Below are positions 8,443-15,847 of a stretch of DNA of 64,000 nucleotides, in pieces; position 1 is the stretch's first letter; each line of letters starts with the position of its first letter. The stretch covers positions 124,001 to 188,000 of the forward strand of contig CAZSQA010000001.1 of assembly GCA_964608915.1 (NCBI GenBank), read 5' to 3'. The stretch is from QWQI01 sp964608915 (GTDB lineage Bacteria; Planctomycetota; Planctomycetia; Isosphaerales; Isosphaeraceae). Below the pieces are notes generated by a model. It searched no databases and was not told where the DNA came from. It saw only the letters and a list, made by a program, of their open reading frames with translations. Both the position numbers and the translations under genes were made by a program.

Positions 8443-10119
8443 TCAATCCTTCGAAAACCGCACCGGCAGCGATTCGATCACGGGCGTCTGTTCGCGGCCG
8501 ACGTTGCCGCCGACGGCCAGCAGGTCGCCGTCCAGGCCCGGCAGAATTCGGTGCGTGATGCGCGGGATGTGCCATTGGCCGATGGCTTCCCAATTGAGGC
8601 CGTCTTTCGAAAGGCGATAGATCGGCCCGGTCACTCCGTTGTAATACAACCGCCCGTTCACCGTGAACGCAGCGGTGCCGAAGCCTTCGGCCTTGGTTCC
8701 GGCGGGCAATTCCGGGCCTTTCGACCATTGGCCGCTTGCCGGGTCGTAAATGTCGACCTGGCGCGAAACGCCACTGTCGCTCATCAGTCCGCCCAGAACG
8801 TACAACTTGCCGCCCGATTCGGCCACGGAAAGGGCCCGCCGTTCGAAGGGTTGTTCCACCTTGCTCCAGCCTTTTTCAGGGGCATCCAGATTCAGGAAAA
8901 GCATGTGGGTGAGAAAGTCGCTTTCGTCCGTCGATCCGACGAGATTCCAGCCGCCGGCGACGTACATCGTCCGGCCGATCACGTAAGCGTCGTGCGTCGA
9001 TCGTGGCTCGGGCATATCCGGCATCTTCGTCCAGGTTTTCGTTTCCGGGTCGAATCGTTCGCATTCGGCCACGCTATGCAGAACGGCGGTTTCGCCACGG
9101 GGGTTCGAAGCATACATGCCGCCCGTGCGATACAGGTATTTGCCGTCGGACACGAGTGCGACGCCCTGCAGATCACGCTCGATCGGCAGGTTTTCCCAGG
9201 TCTTGCGGTCCTTGAGATTGAATCTGCGGAATGTTTTGGTCGTCGTGCCGGTGTCATATTTGTGCGTTTTGCCGATGTGCCCCGAATAGACATACAGCCA
9301 GTCGCCCAGAACGGCACCGCCGAAGGCGTTCACGGCCGGTGCGGGCATGTGGCCGATGGTCGATGGTTTCTCGGCGGTTGCATTTGCCTTCCCGATTCCG
9401 GGGGCGGCTGTCCAGGTGGCGTAATGGCGGGTCTCGGAATAGGTTTTGTCGCCTGCCTTGCCTGGGGTCGGGTCGGTCCAGGTGGCGAAGACGGCGAGAT
9501 GACCTTCCGCAAGCGATTTCTTGTGGGCTTCATCGGTGAGCGTCACGATGCCATCCGGGCCGGATTTCACTTCGAAGTGATCGCCTTTTTCGGGATAGAC
9601 ACGCACTCGGGCGTCGGCGACGGGCTTGGCGTCATTGACGACCTGCAATGCCGGAGATGCCCCATCACGTTCGATCAGCCGCACACGCAGCCCCTTGAGC
9701 TTTTCAGCATCGGCGGATTTCGCAGGGGCTGACTGCATGCGGGCCGTGTAAGCCAGCCGAAACGATTTGTCGCCCCTGGTCGTCACGCCCATGTCGCGTT
9801 CGGCGTCGAGCGTGGCGGGCAGGGCACCCAGCCAGATGCCTTCACGACTGTCGGAGCCTTTGGACAGGGGAACGACGGCCCCGTGCGGCGTTTTGACCTG
9901 CACTCCATCGACGAATTTCAGCATCTTTTCGCTCTCGGGCACCGGCGTTTCCGAGAGGAACACGTGGGCCTGATGCACCAGTGGCGAATTGGCGGAAGAG
10001 TCTGGCTCGACCAGAATCCAGAGGAAATGGGCCCTGGCGGGCGATGCGGTCGAACAGATCAGGCTCACGGTCAGGAAGGCAGCGGCCCAACGGCGGGCCG
10101 ATCCGGCGAAATACGTCAT
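8443..10119 (-). CDS. DUF4198 domain fused to a Kelch beta-propeller, secreted
   Basis: 558 aa from ATG 10119, with GGAG upstream. The signal peptide ends ARA and leaves a mature N-terminus HFLWILVEP, typical of DUF4198 (NikM/NikK-like periplasmic domains), where an N-terminal His can bind metal. DUF4198 covers about residues 30-265. Six Kelch-like blades follow from about 285 (YVYSGHIG, YLYRTGGMY, TMYVAGGWN, KLYVLGGLM, RLYYNGVTG, DLLAVGGNVG). It is the last gene of a leftward three-gene set with a lipoprotein and a DUF1559 protein, downstream of a Fur-like box. The role is inferred: periplasmic or surface metal or ligand binding. Confidence 0.8.
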   Translation of the reverse strand: MTYFAGSARRWAAAFLTVSLICSTASPARAHFLWILVEPDSSANSPLVHQAHVFLSETPVPESEKMLKFVDGVQVKTPHGAVVPLSKGSDSREGIWLGALPATLDAERDMGVTTRGDKSFRLAYTARMQSAPAKSADAEKLKGLRVRLIERDGASPALQVVNDAKPVADARVRVYPEKGDHFEVKSGPDGIVTLTDEAHKKSLAEGHLAVFATWTDPTPGKAGDKTYSETRHYATWTAAPGIGKANATAEKPSTIGHMPAPAVNAFGGAVLGDWLYVYSGHIGKTHKYDTGTTTKTFRRFNLKDRKTWENLPIERDLQGVALVSDGKYLYRTGGMYASNPRGETAVLHSVAECERFDPETKTWTKMPDMPEPRSTHDAYVIGRTMYVAGGWNLVGSTDESDFLTHMLFLNLDAPEKGWSKVEQPFERRALSVAESGGKLYVLGGLMSDSGVSRQVDIYDPASGQWSKGPELPAGTKAEGFGTAAFTVNGRLYYNGVTGPIYRLSKDGLNWEAIGQWHIPRITHRILPGLDGDLLAVGGNVGREQTPVIESLPVRFSKD

Positions 10120-10219
10120 CTGAAGGTCTCCATAGAGAGTCGGGAATCTTGTGTCGATGGAAGTGAAAGCGTAGTGAGATTCGGATTCAGTCTCAGTCTG
10201 GACGGATGAGTCGCGGAGA

Positions 10220-10441
10220 TCATTCGTCCTGAGGCAGTTTTCGACGCTTGCGCAGTCTTGATTCGTCCTGCTCCTGCCGCTGGAGTGTGCGATTCGCATC
10301 TTCCCGGGCTTTGAGGAATTCGGGCGAATCAGGGGCGGCGATTTTCGATACGGCGGTCGTCGGTTCCGACGTGCCGCAGCCCGCGGCGCCGAGGACGACG
10401 AACCCTGCCGCCGCCACGATCACTGTGATTGGATGTCGCAT
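10220..10441 (-). CDS. Small putative lipoprotein
   Basis: 73 aa (MRHPITVIVAAAGFVVLGAAGC...) with a lipobox LGAAGC, so the mature protein would be about 50 residues, anchored by Cys and ending in a basic, charged tail (RLRKRRKLPQDE). An alternative start at 10459 adds six residues. It lies between the DUF1559 and DUF4198-Kelch genes on the same strand, with gaps of about 25 and 100 bases. Small lipoproteins are common between DUF1559 and DUF4198 genes in planctomycetes; the function is unknown. Confidence 0.65.
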   Translation of the reverse strand: MRHPITVIVAAAGFVVLGAAGCGTSEPTTAVSKIAAPDSPEFLKAREDANRTLQRQEQDESRLRKRRKLPQDE

Positions 10442-10465
10442 GTTCGGATGTCCTCTCATGTCCGA

Positions 10466-11593
10466 TCAATAGGAATCGGCGGAGAGCACTTCGCCGCCAC
10501 GGATCGTGGAGAGGCCGGTCAGGGGCGCATCGGCGATGGTTTCCTTAAGGGCCCGGACCGAACCGTCGAGGAACACGGTGTTGACGATGCCCGGGTGCGT
10601 GGACCGGAAGTTGGGAAAGCTCTGCCCGGCTGCGGGCGCGGGCAGCCCGGGGGCGGCGATGAAGAGGTCGGCCCAGGTGTCCGATACGCAATCGTTCAAA
10701 CGATAGGGATAGCCGGTCGCATCGACGGTGCGGGCCAGAACGCCGCCGATCACGCGTTTGTCCGTACCCCAGTTCCGTGCCCGGCCGTAAGCCATGAACA
10801 TGATATTGTCGTGATGTACCGAGGCCGACGAAGCGTAACTCAACGGCGTGGCCAGTGGCACGCAGACACGCGCCGTGCCGGTGCCGAGCGACCGGAACCG
10901 GTTGGCCGCGTTGCCACCGGCCGATTCGCCCATGGCGATGGTGTTGCTGGTGCCGTCAGTGACCTGACTGATGGTCGTGGCGGTGTCGATGCCGAACGGG
11001 CCGGACAGGTTCTGATCGCCGTAACCTTTGGCCGCATAACGGTTCGCGCCGCCATTGAAGAGATAGTCGGTGACGGCGGGCCGGGCGACTTCCCAATTGA
11101 TCGCGCCGAACGAAAACGACGCGCTGACTTCGGTTTTGGGCCGGTTCGAGGGGCACAGGAACACGGAGAACTGCATGCCGAAGGCCGTGGTGTTGCCCGG
11201 CATGGCCCAGCCGTAATAGGGCGGATTACCTGCCATATTCAGCTCGAAATTCATCGCATTCTGAGCCGACGTCTGTTCCAGATAGGGCAGCAGAAAGGCG
11301 AAGCCCGTGTAATTCATGTAAAGCGAGACGGCACCGCCCTGATACGCCGGCGGCAGGGCGCCGACGGTGTCATGATAGTTGTGGATCGCCAGGCCGATCT
11401 GCTTGAGATTGTTGACGCACTGAATGCGCCGGGCGGCCTCGCGGGCAGATTGCACGGCCGGCAGCAAAAGCGAGATCAGCACTGCGATGATCGCGATGAC
11501 GACCAGCAGCTCGATCAGTGTGAACGCCCGGTTCGCCCGGGTCTTTGGGTTGCGTCGTAAGTCGTTTTCGAATCTGTCGATGCGCAAAGTCAT
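10466..11593 (-). CDS. DUF1559 (pseudopilin-like, SBP_bac_10) protein
   Basis: 375 aa. The type IV pilin/pseudopilin leader RAFTLIELLVVIAIIAVL (residues about 22-40) is followed by LLPAVQSAREAARRIQCVNNLKQIGLAIHNYHD, the planctomycete DUF1559 hallmark. The C-terminus has the usual H-x9-DG element (HPGIVNTVFLDGSVR). A prepilin-type N-terminal helix predicts insertion in the inner membrane and possible assembly in a pilus-like structure. ATG 11593 has GGGAG upstream. It is the first gene of the leftward operon, 146 bases from a Fur-like box shared with hemP. Confidence 0.9.
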   Translation of the reverse strand: MTLRIDRFENDLRRNPKTRANRAFTLIELLVVIAIIAVLISLLLPAVQSAREAARRIQCVNNLKQIGLAIHNYHDTVGALPPAYQGGAVSLYMNYTGFAFLLPYLEQTSAQNAMNFELNMAGNPPYYGWAMPGNTTAFGMQFSVFLCPSNRPKTEVSASFSFGAINWEVARPAVTDYLFNGGANRYAAKGYGDQNLSGPFGIDTATTISQVTDGTSNTIAMGESAGGNAANRFRSLGTGTARVCVPLATPLSYASSASVHHDNIMFMAYGRARNWGTDKRVIGGVLARTVDATGYPYRLNDCVSDTWADLFIAAPGLPAPAAGQSFPNFRSTHPGIVNTVFLDGSVRALKETIADAPLTGLSTIRGGEVLSADSY

Positions 11594-11730
11594 GGGCCAT
11601 CTCCCGTGAATCGCCTGGAAGGTTCCCGGACTTCGGTTCGCGCGGCACGATGCTCGCCGAATCGAGTTTGTCCGGAATGGCTGGCGATCTGGCGGAGCGA
11701 ACCTCCGCCAGGGAGCTGGCTGTCATCGAG

Positions 11731-11765
11731 ACCGTATTGATACTGAGTCTCAATGTCAGTATGAT
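11731..11765. promoter_or_regulatory. Fur-like operator within the hemP promoter and a divergent promoter
   Basis: GATACTGAGTCTCAATGTC (11739-11757) matches 13 of 19 positions of the classical Fur box and is itself an inverted repeat. On the plus strand, TTGATA (11737-11742), a 17-base spacer and TATGAT (11760-11765) form a near-consensus promoter for hemP, with the box inside it. On the minus strand, CTGACA (11754-11759), a 17-base spacer and TACGGT (11731-11736) give a weaker promoter toward the DUF1559 gene. One repressor site could control both sides. Confidence 0.72.
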
Positions 11766-11877
11766 AGATCACGCTCGACCTGGATTCAAGAGGCGAGCGG
11801 CGAATTCTCCGAAATTCCGCTGCACGATGAGTGATCGTGCGGGCAATCCGGGAACCTGCGACGAATAGGGCACCCAC

Positions 11878-12087
11878 ATGACCGAAAAGTACGAGGACGC
11901 AGGATGCGATAGCCGCCGGGATTGCCCGAACCCTTGCGAAGAGAGGACTCCGGGACATTCCGATCCCGTGACGGTCATCGATTTCGAATCGCTCGCACGG
12001 GGGGCCAAAGTCGTCTGCGTCACTTACCGGGGGCAGTGCTACCAGCTCAGGTCGACTCGAAACGGCAAACTCATCCTCAATAAATGA
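11878..12087 (+). CDS. hemP: Hemin uptake protein HemP
   Basis: 69 aa. The C-terminal half, VTVIDFESLARGAKVV and YRGQCYQLRSTRNGKLILNK, matches the HemP family (PF10636), whose members end in a Y-x-L-R-x-T-x-x-G-K-L-I-L motif. HemP is usually Fur-controlled and lies beside haem-uptake genes; its role has been reported as transcriptional activation of haem receptor genes. The N-terminal 30 residues are Cys-rich (four Cys) and not typical. There is a good promoter with a Fur-like box about 110 bases upstream. No haem receptor or TonB gene is present in the window. Confidence 0.85.
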   Translation: MTEKYEDAGCDSRRDCPNPCEERTPGHSDPVTVIDFESLARGAKVVCVTYRGQCYQLRSTRNGKLILNK

Positions 12088-12479
12088 AGGTTCCGTGCGG
12101 TATCGGATGGCGCATTCTCGCGATTTCCGCACGTTTCGATGCGATTCCATGCCGGATCGATTCGAATGATGACGCTCGACCGCAATTTCGAACGGAATTG
12201 CGATTCGCCCGTGCGAAAACGTGCGGATTTCGTCAGGGGCGTGGCCTGGTCAAGACATGTTGCGTGCGCGAATCATTGCGGCTCGGTCCATTCTCCTCAC
12301 GGATCGTGTCACTTCGAAGAATTTCGCCCGCCGGGGTTGACATTTCGCAACTTCACTTTCGTTCGCTCTCGAAAAACGATTTGTATTTCAGGTCGCAGCG
12401 GTCCATTCTGGTTGCGGACCAAGATTCTTTCGTACGGAATCGAATCCACCCCGTTCGGTTTCGACTGGAGCGCATCGCT
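12088..12479. other. 392-base gap between hemP and the PEP-CTERM gene
   Basis: No gene is supported. A TTGACA hexamer at 12337-12342 is present, but no -10 element stands at 16-18 bases from it. Confidence 0.4.
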
Positions 12480-13163
12480 ATGTCAATTCACCGTTCTTTT
12501 CTCGTGCATCTGGCGGCTCTGCTCACCACGGCTGCCTCCGCTCACGCTTCTACCGTCCTTTACACGGATCGCGCGGAATTCGAATCGAAACTCGCGTCGT
12601 CGACGCTGATCGATTTCAATGACCAGGTCACTCCGCCCGATCTCTATACCAACTACGCGCCTTTCCCCGGAGGCACGGTCACCTTGTCCGGCGTAACCTT
12701 CACGGCGACAGCGGACGCCTATCTTTATGCGATCGATCCGGCCTTTTCACCCGGTACGTACGGCCTCGGCGACGGCGTCGTCCTTTCCTGGCAATACAAT
12801 GTCGGGGCTCCCAACGAGCTGATGATCCAACTGCCGGCCGGCACGCTGGCCTTCGGTTTCGATTTCGGCAGGACGACGGGGGCGTCTTCGATTCGCTTCG
12901 AATTCGCCATGTTCAACGTCCAAACCTATGAATTCGACTCTCAGGACGGGGCCTCGTTCATCGGTTTCGTTTCGGATACCCCCATGCAGGGGCTCCTGGT
13001 TAACGTTCCGGACGATGCCATCGGTCAGCTGGACCGCTTCGTGTTCTCGTCTCAGATCAATCCCGGAACAGCCGCCGTTCCCGAACCGGCCTCGATCGCA
13101 CTGACGGTTTGCGGGCTGGGGTTGATCGGGGTTTATCGTCGCAGGAATCGGGCGAACGCCTGA
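12480..13163 (+). CDS. PEP-CTERM sorting domain protein
   Basis: 227 aa from ATG 12480. It has a signal peptide ending ASAHA (residues 1-22), a beta-rich body, and the C-terminal sorting tail AVPEPASIALTVCGLGLIGVYRRR: the VPEP motif, a transmembrane helix and an Arg cluster. Such proteins are processed by exosortase and exported to the envelope or to extracellular polysaccharide. The start is placed by the signal peptide, since the frame is open upstream to 12084. No exosortase gene is in the window. Confidence 0.88.
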   Translation: MSIHRSFLVHLAALLTTAASAHASTVLYTDRAEFESKLASSTLIDFNDQVTPPDLYTNYAPFPGGTVTLSGVTFTATADAYLYAIDPAFSPGTYGLGDGVVLSWQYNVGAPNELMIQLPAGTLAFGFDFGRTTGASSIRFEFAMFNVQTYEFDSQDGASFIGFVSDTPMQGLLVNVPDDAIGQLDRFVFSSQINPGTAAVPEPASIALTVCGLGLIGVYRRRNRANA

Positions 13164-13195
13164 TCGCCGGATTCCGGGCCATTCCGAAAAAATGC

Positions 13196-13227
13196 GATCG
13201 GCCAGGATTTTCGCATTCTGGCCGATC
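13196..13227. terminator. Hairpin between convergent genes
   Basis: A perfect 10-bp stem GATCGGCCAG / CTGGCCGATC with a 12-base loop lies just past the PEP-CTERM stop. It probably terminates that gene, though no long T-run follows. Confidence 0.55.
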
Positions 13228-13243
13228 GGCGTTTCACGAACGA

Positions 13244-13279
13244 AAACGGCTCGCGGTCCATGGACCTGACGAGCCGTTT
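13244..13279. terminator. Terminator-like hairpin for the second DUF1559 gene
   Basis: The stem AAACGGCTCG / CGAGCCGTTT encloses the inner palindrome GGTCCATGGACC. It is flanked by A residues on the left and T residues on the right, so it could act on both strands. Confidence 0.6.
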
Positions 13280-13326
13280 CCCTGACATCGCATCGAGATG
13301 TCATTTCCGCCGATTCGTTGGCGAGA

Positions 13327-14349
13327 TCACCACGAATCAGCCGAGATCACTTCACCGCCGTCGCGAGTGACGAGTGCGGCGAAGACTTTGAAGTCGATCG
13401 TCTGCTTCACGAACCGCACGGAGCCGTCACCCAACAGAATTCCGGCACCGCCAGGGTGGAAGGCATAGACTTCCGAAGTGCCTTCGGACACGTAAAAGGG
13501 GTGCGGGAATGCGGCCTGGGCGATGTCGTCGCCGTTGGTGCAGTTCAGGGCGCACTTGCCGATGACCTGAGAGCCGTCCTGGGTCGATCCCTTGAAAGTC
13601 ATGTCGCTGGCGGGGCGAGCCCAGCCGCCGCCATTCACGCGAGAGAGCTTCTGATCGCTTACGAGAAGCTTGCCGCCGGCACGGTATTTGAAAGGCCGGC
13701 CCGCCGATTCGGCGAACAGGATGGTATTCGAAAGCCCGTCGGAAACGGCCGCCATCGTCACGGTGGCATTTTTCTGCAGGATTCCGTTGCCACTGCCGGT
13801 TTTCGTCAGCAGACCCTGGTCGAAAAGACGCTGGTCGATATTGGCGATCCCGCTGTAGTCCGTGATCGCGGCGACGTTCGGTGTCCAGGGCGTCAGCTCC
13901 GGAATGCCGTCCAGTCGATTCGCGTCGGCCGGGCTGGAAGGGCACAGGAACATCGAGAATCGAATCGCCGAGATCGTCGTATTCGGCGCGTTGCCCCAGG
14001 TGTGTTCCAGATTGTAGTTGTCGTAGGCCTGCTTCTGTTCCAGGTAAGGCAGCAGCCTGAGGGTGCCGGCGATACGGGGCAATGGCGTCAAACCGGAGGG
14101 GCGGACGCTGGACGGGAAATGCCCGTTGACGTCGTGAAATCCGTGGACCGTCAGACCGATTTGCTTGAGGTTATTGATGCACTGGGCACGCCGGGCGGCC
14201 TCGCGAGCGGATTGCACGGCCGGCAGCAAAAGCGAAATCAGCACGGCGATGATCGCGATGACCACCAGCAGCTCGATAAGAGTGAAGGCCCGCTTGTTCG
14301 ATCTTCCGTTCATCACTTCTCGTTTCCTGGTTGTTCGGTTCGATGACAC
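13327..14349 (-). CDS. DUF1559 (pseudopilin-like) protein, second copy
   Basis: 340 aa starting at GTG 14349, chosen because GGAGGAAAGGAG lies 5 bases upstream; ATG 14313 is the alternative. The leader KRAFTLIELLVVIAIIAVL and the VQSAREAARRAQCINNLKQIG element are as in the copy at 10466, and the C-terminus has HPGGAGILLGDGSVRF. The overall match to that copy is moderate beyond the first 60 residues, so this is a paralogue rather than a recent duplication. It stands alone. Its probable promoter (14499-14526) overlaps two Fur-like boxes. Confidence 0.9.
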   Translation of the reverse strand: MSSNRTTRKREVMNGRSNKRAFTLIELLVVIAIIAVLISLLLPAVQSAREAARRAQCINNLKQIGLTVHGFHDVNGHFPSSVRPSGLTPLPRIAGTLRLLPYLEQKQAYDNYNLEHTWGNAPNTTISAIRFSMFLCPSSPADANRLDGIPELTPWTPNVAAITDYSGIANIDQRLFDQGLLTKTGSGNGILQKNATVTMAAVSDGLSNTILFAESAGRPFKYRAGGKLLVSDQKLSRVNGGGWARPASDMTFKGSTQDGSQVIGKCALNCTNGDDIAQAAFPHPFYVSEGTSEVYAFHPGGAGILLGDGSVRFVKQTIDFKVFAALVTRDGGEVISADSW

Positions 14350-14487
14350 GTCGTCTCCTTTCCTCCGAAGACGACTTTCGTACGCTTTTTACCGTTCTCA
14401 GATTCGGCCCGGCTTCTTCTGGCGAACCGCCGGAAGCGCCGAGGGCGAAAACGGCACGATTCCGGCGATTGCCGCACCGGAATCGAT

Positions 14488-14540
14488 GACGATCACAATC
14501 ATTATCTCGATCACCTGATTAGTCAAGATTAATAATTATC
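14488..14540 (-). promoter_or_regulatory. Leftward promoter overlapped by tandem Fur-like boxes
   Basis: On the minus strand, TTGACT (14521-14526), a 16-base spacer and TAATGA (14499-14504) form a promoter for the DUF1559 gene. The box GACGATCACAATCATTATC (14488-14506) matches 15 of 19 Fur-box positions and covers the -10. A weaker box (14522-14540, 12 of 19, ending AATAATTATC) covers the -35. The site is markedly AT-rich for this sequence. Confidence 0.68.
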
Positions 14541-14745
14541 AAAACGATCGTGATGGTGTCGTATTGATTTTCGGTTCGGGCCGCTCCAATTTTCGCGGAA
14601 CGAGAATCGAACGCCCCAGTGGGCTCGTTCGATTGGGGTTTACGGTTGGCTGGAATCGTGATATTCCGGAGTCTCCCGGGCGATCGAAAATGGACGTGTT
14701 CTGGCGGTACTTGATCGGAGGGGGCGGACGTGCCGCTCGACATCG

Positions 14746-15672
14746 ATGGACATCTTCTGTTGCGGCATGTATCGCTCGTGTTCGACGTGGCAGTATGAAG
14801 TCGCGATCGAGATTCTGCGTTATGCGTGGCATGAAGGCGGCAGCGTCGCCGTGCTGCCGATCGGTTACCGCACGGGGCCGGACTATGACCGCGAAGCGTC
14901 AGGGCAAGGAAATCTTGCGACGGTCCGGATCATGAAAGCACACGAGGGGCACCCGGCATTCGCCCGGGCGATGGATCAGGGCCGCGGGCTGGGGCTTTAC
15001 GCCCACCGGGATGCCCGGGATGTCGTCTTTTCGCTTATGTACAAGCGGCAGCAGACGTTCCGAGAGATCGTCCGTACCGGCATGATCCATCAGATTCTGG
15101 TCAACGACCGATTCTGGCGCAGCCAGCGGAACGTGCTGGTGCAGCGTTACGACGAGATCATGGCCCGGCCGGAGCGGGCGATCGCGGAGATCGCTACATA
15201 TCTTGGAGTTGTGCTGCCTGAAGGTGAGACCGGGCGTATCGCGGCGGCCTATTCCAGAGAGGCGAACCTGAAACGCACCCGGGAGACGCGTCAGGCGCTT
15301 TCCCGGAAGGGTGTCGACCCGAAGGCCGAGGAAGTGGCCGAAGTCTATGACCCGCAGACGCTTCTGCACTGGAACCACATTCGGACGGAACCCCGGGGCT
15401 GGCGTGAGCTGGCGACGCCGCATGAGCGGGATCTGATGCACAGGATGCTGGGAGCATGGCTGGCGGAAAATGGCTATCCGCCGGACGAAATGGCTCAGGA
15501 TCGGTTCGATCCGTCGCATTCGAAACAGTGGCGGGCGGATTCGGTGCATGGTCTTTTCCGGTGCCATTCCCGCGAAATTTCGGCCCGCTATTACAGGCTG
15601 GCGGTGCCTGTCAAGCGTATTCTGGGCATGGGCAAAGCGGAACGGCGTTCGAAGTCGATCGACCTGACTTAA
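14746..15672 (+). CDS. Sulfotransferase-family protein
   Basis: 308 aa. The N-terminus GMYRSCSTWQYEVA has the shape of the PAPS 5'-phosphosulfate loop. LYAHRDARDVVFSLMY near residue 90 supplies the Arg and Ser of the 3'-phosphate binding motif, and the region VLVQRYDEIMARPERAIAEIATYLG is typical of the family. It would transfer sulfate from PAPS to a glycan or small molecule. The gene lies just upstream of hldE on the same strand, with a 175-base gap, which hints at surface-polysaccharide modification. There is no signal peptide. Confidence 0.8.
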   Translation: MDIFCCGMYRSCSTWQYEVAIEILRYAWHEGGSVAVLPIGYRTGPDYDREASGQGNLATVRIMKAHEGHPAFARAMDQGRGLGLYAHRDARDVVFSLMYKRQQTFREIVRTGMIHQILVNDRFWRSQRNVLVQRYDEIMARPERAIAEIATYLGVVLPEGETGRIAAAYSREANLKRTRETRQALSRKGVDPKAEEVAEVYDPQTLLHWNHIRTEPRGWRELATPHERDLMHRMLGAWLAENGYPPDEMAQDRFDPSHSKQWRADSVHGLFRCHSREISARYYRLAVPVKRILGMGKAERRSKSIDLT

Positions 15673-15847
15673 GTTCCCGCTTGGGGATCGAGCGGCGGGA
15701 AATCGTCCTGATCGACGTTGACAATTCGGGGCGTTTCGGGGAAAAGTAGGCGAAACTGACAGTCAACGTGCCGTCTCCGGAGCGTATCGTTCCGGGTACT
15801 GGCACTCGAATCGCCAGTCGGGCCAGGGGTCAAGGAGGACCGCGCCG

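Noticed and set aside
8239..9732. Rightward open frame of nearly 500 codons over the Kelch gene
   Set aside because: It is antisense to the DUF4198-Kelch gene, whose domains are clear, and it has no motifs of its own.
12337..12365. TTGACA hexamer as the PEP-CTERM promoter
   Set aside because: No acceptable -10 element occurs at 16-18 bases from it.
14730..14732. GTG just before the sulfotransferase start
   Set aside because: It is out of frame with the family sequence, so ATG 14746 is kept.
15718..15752. TTGACA upstream of hldE
   Set aside because: The nearest -10-like word is 23 bases away, too far for a sigma70 promoter.
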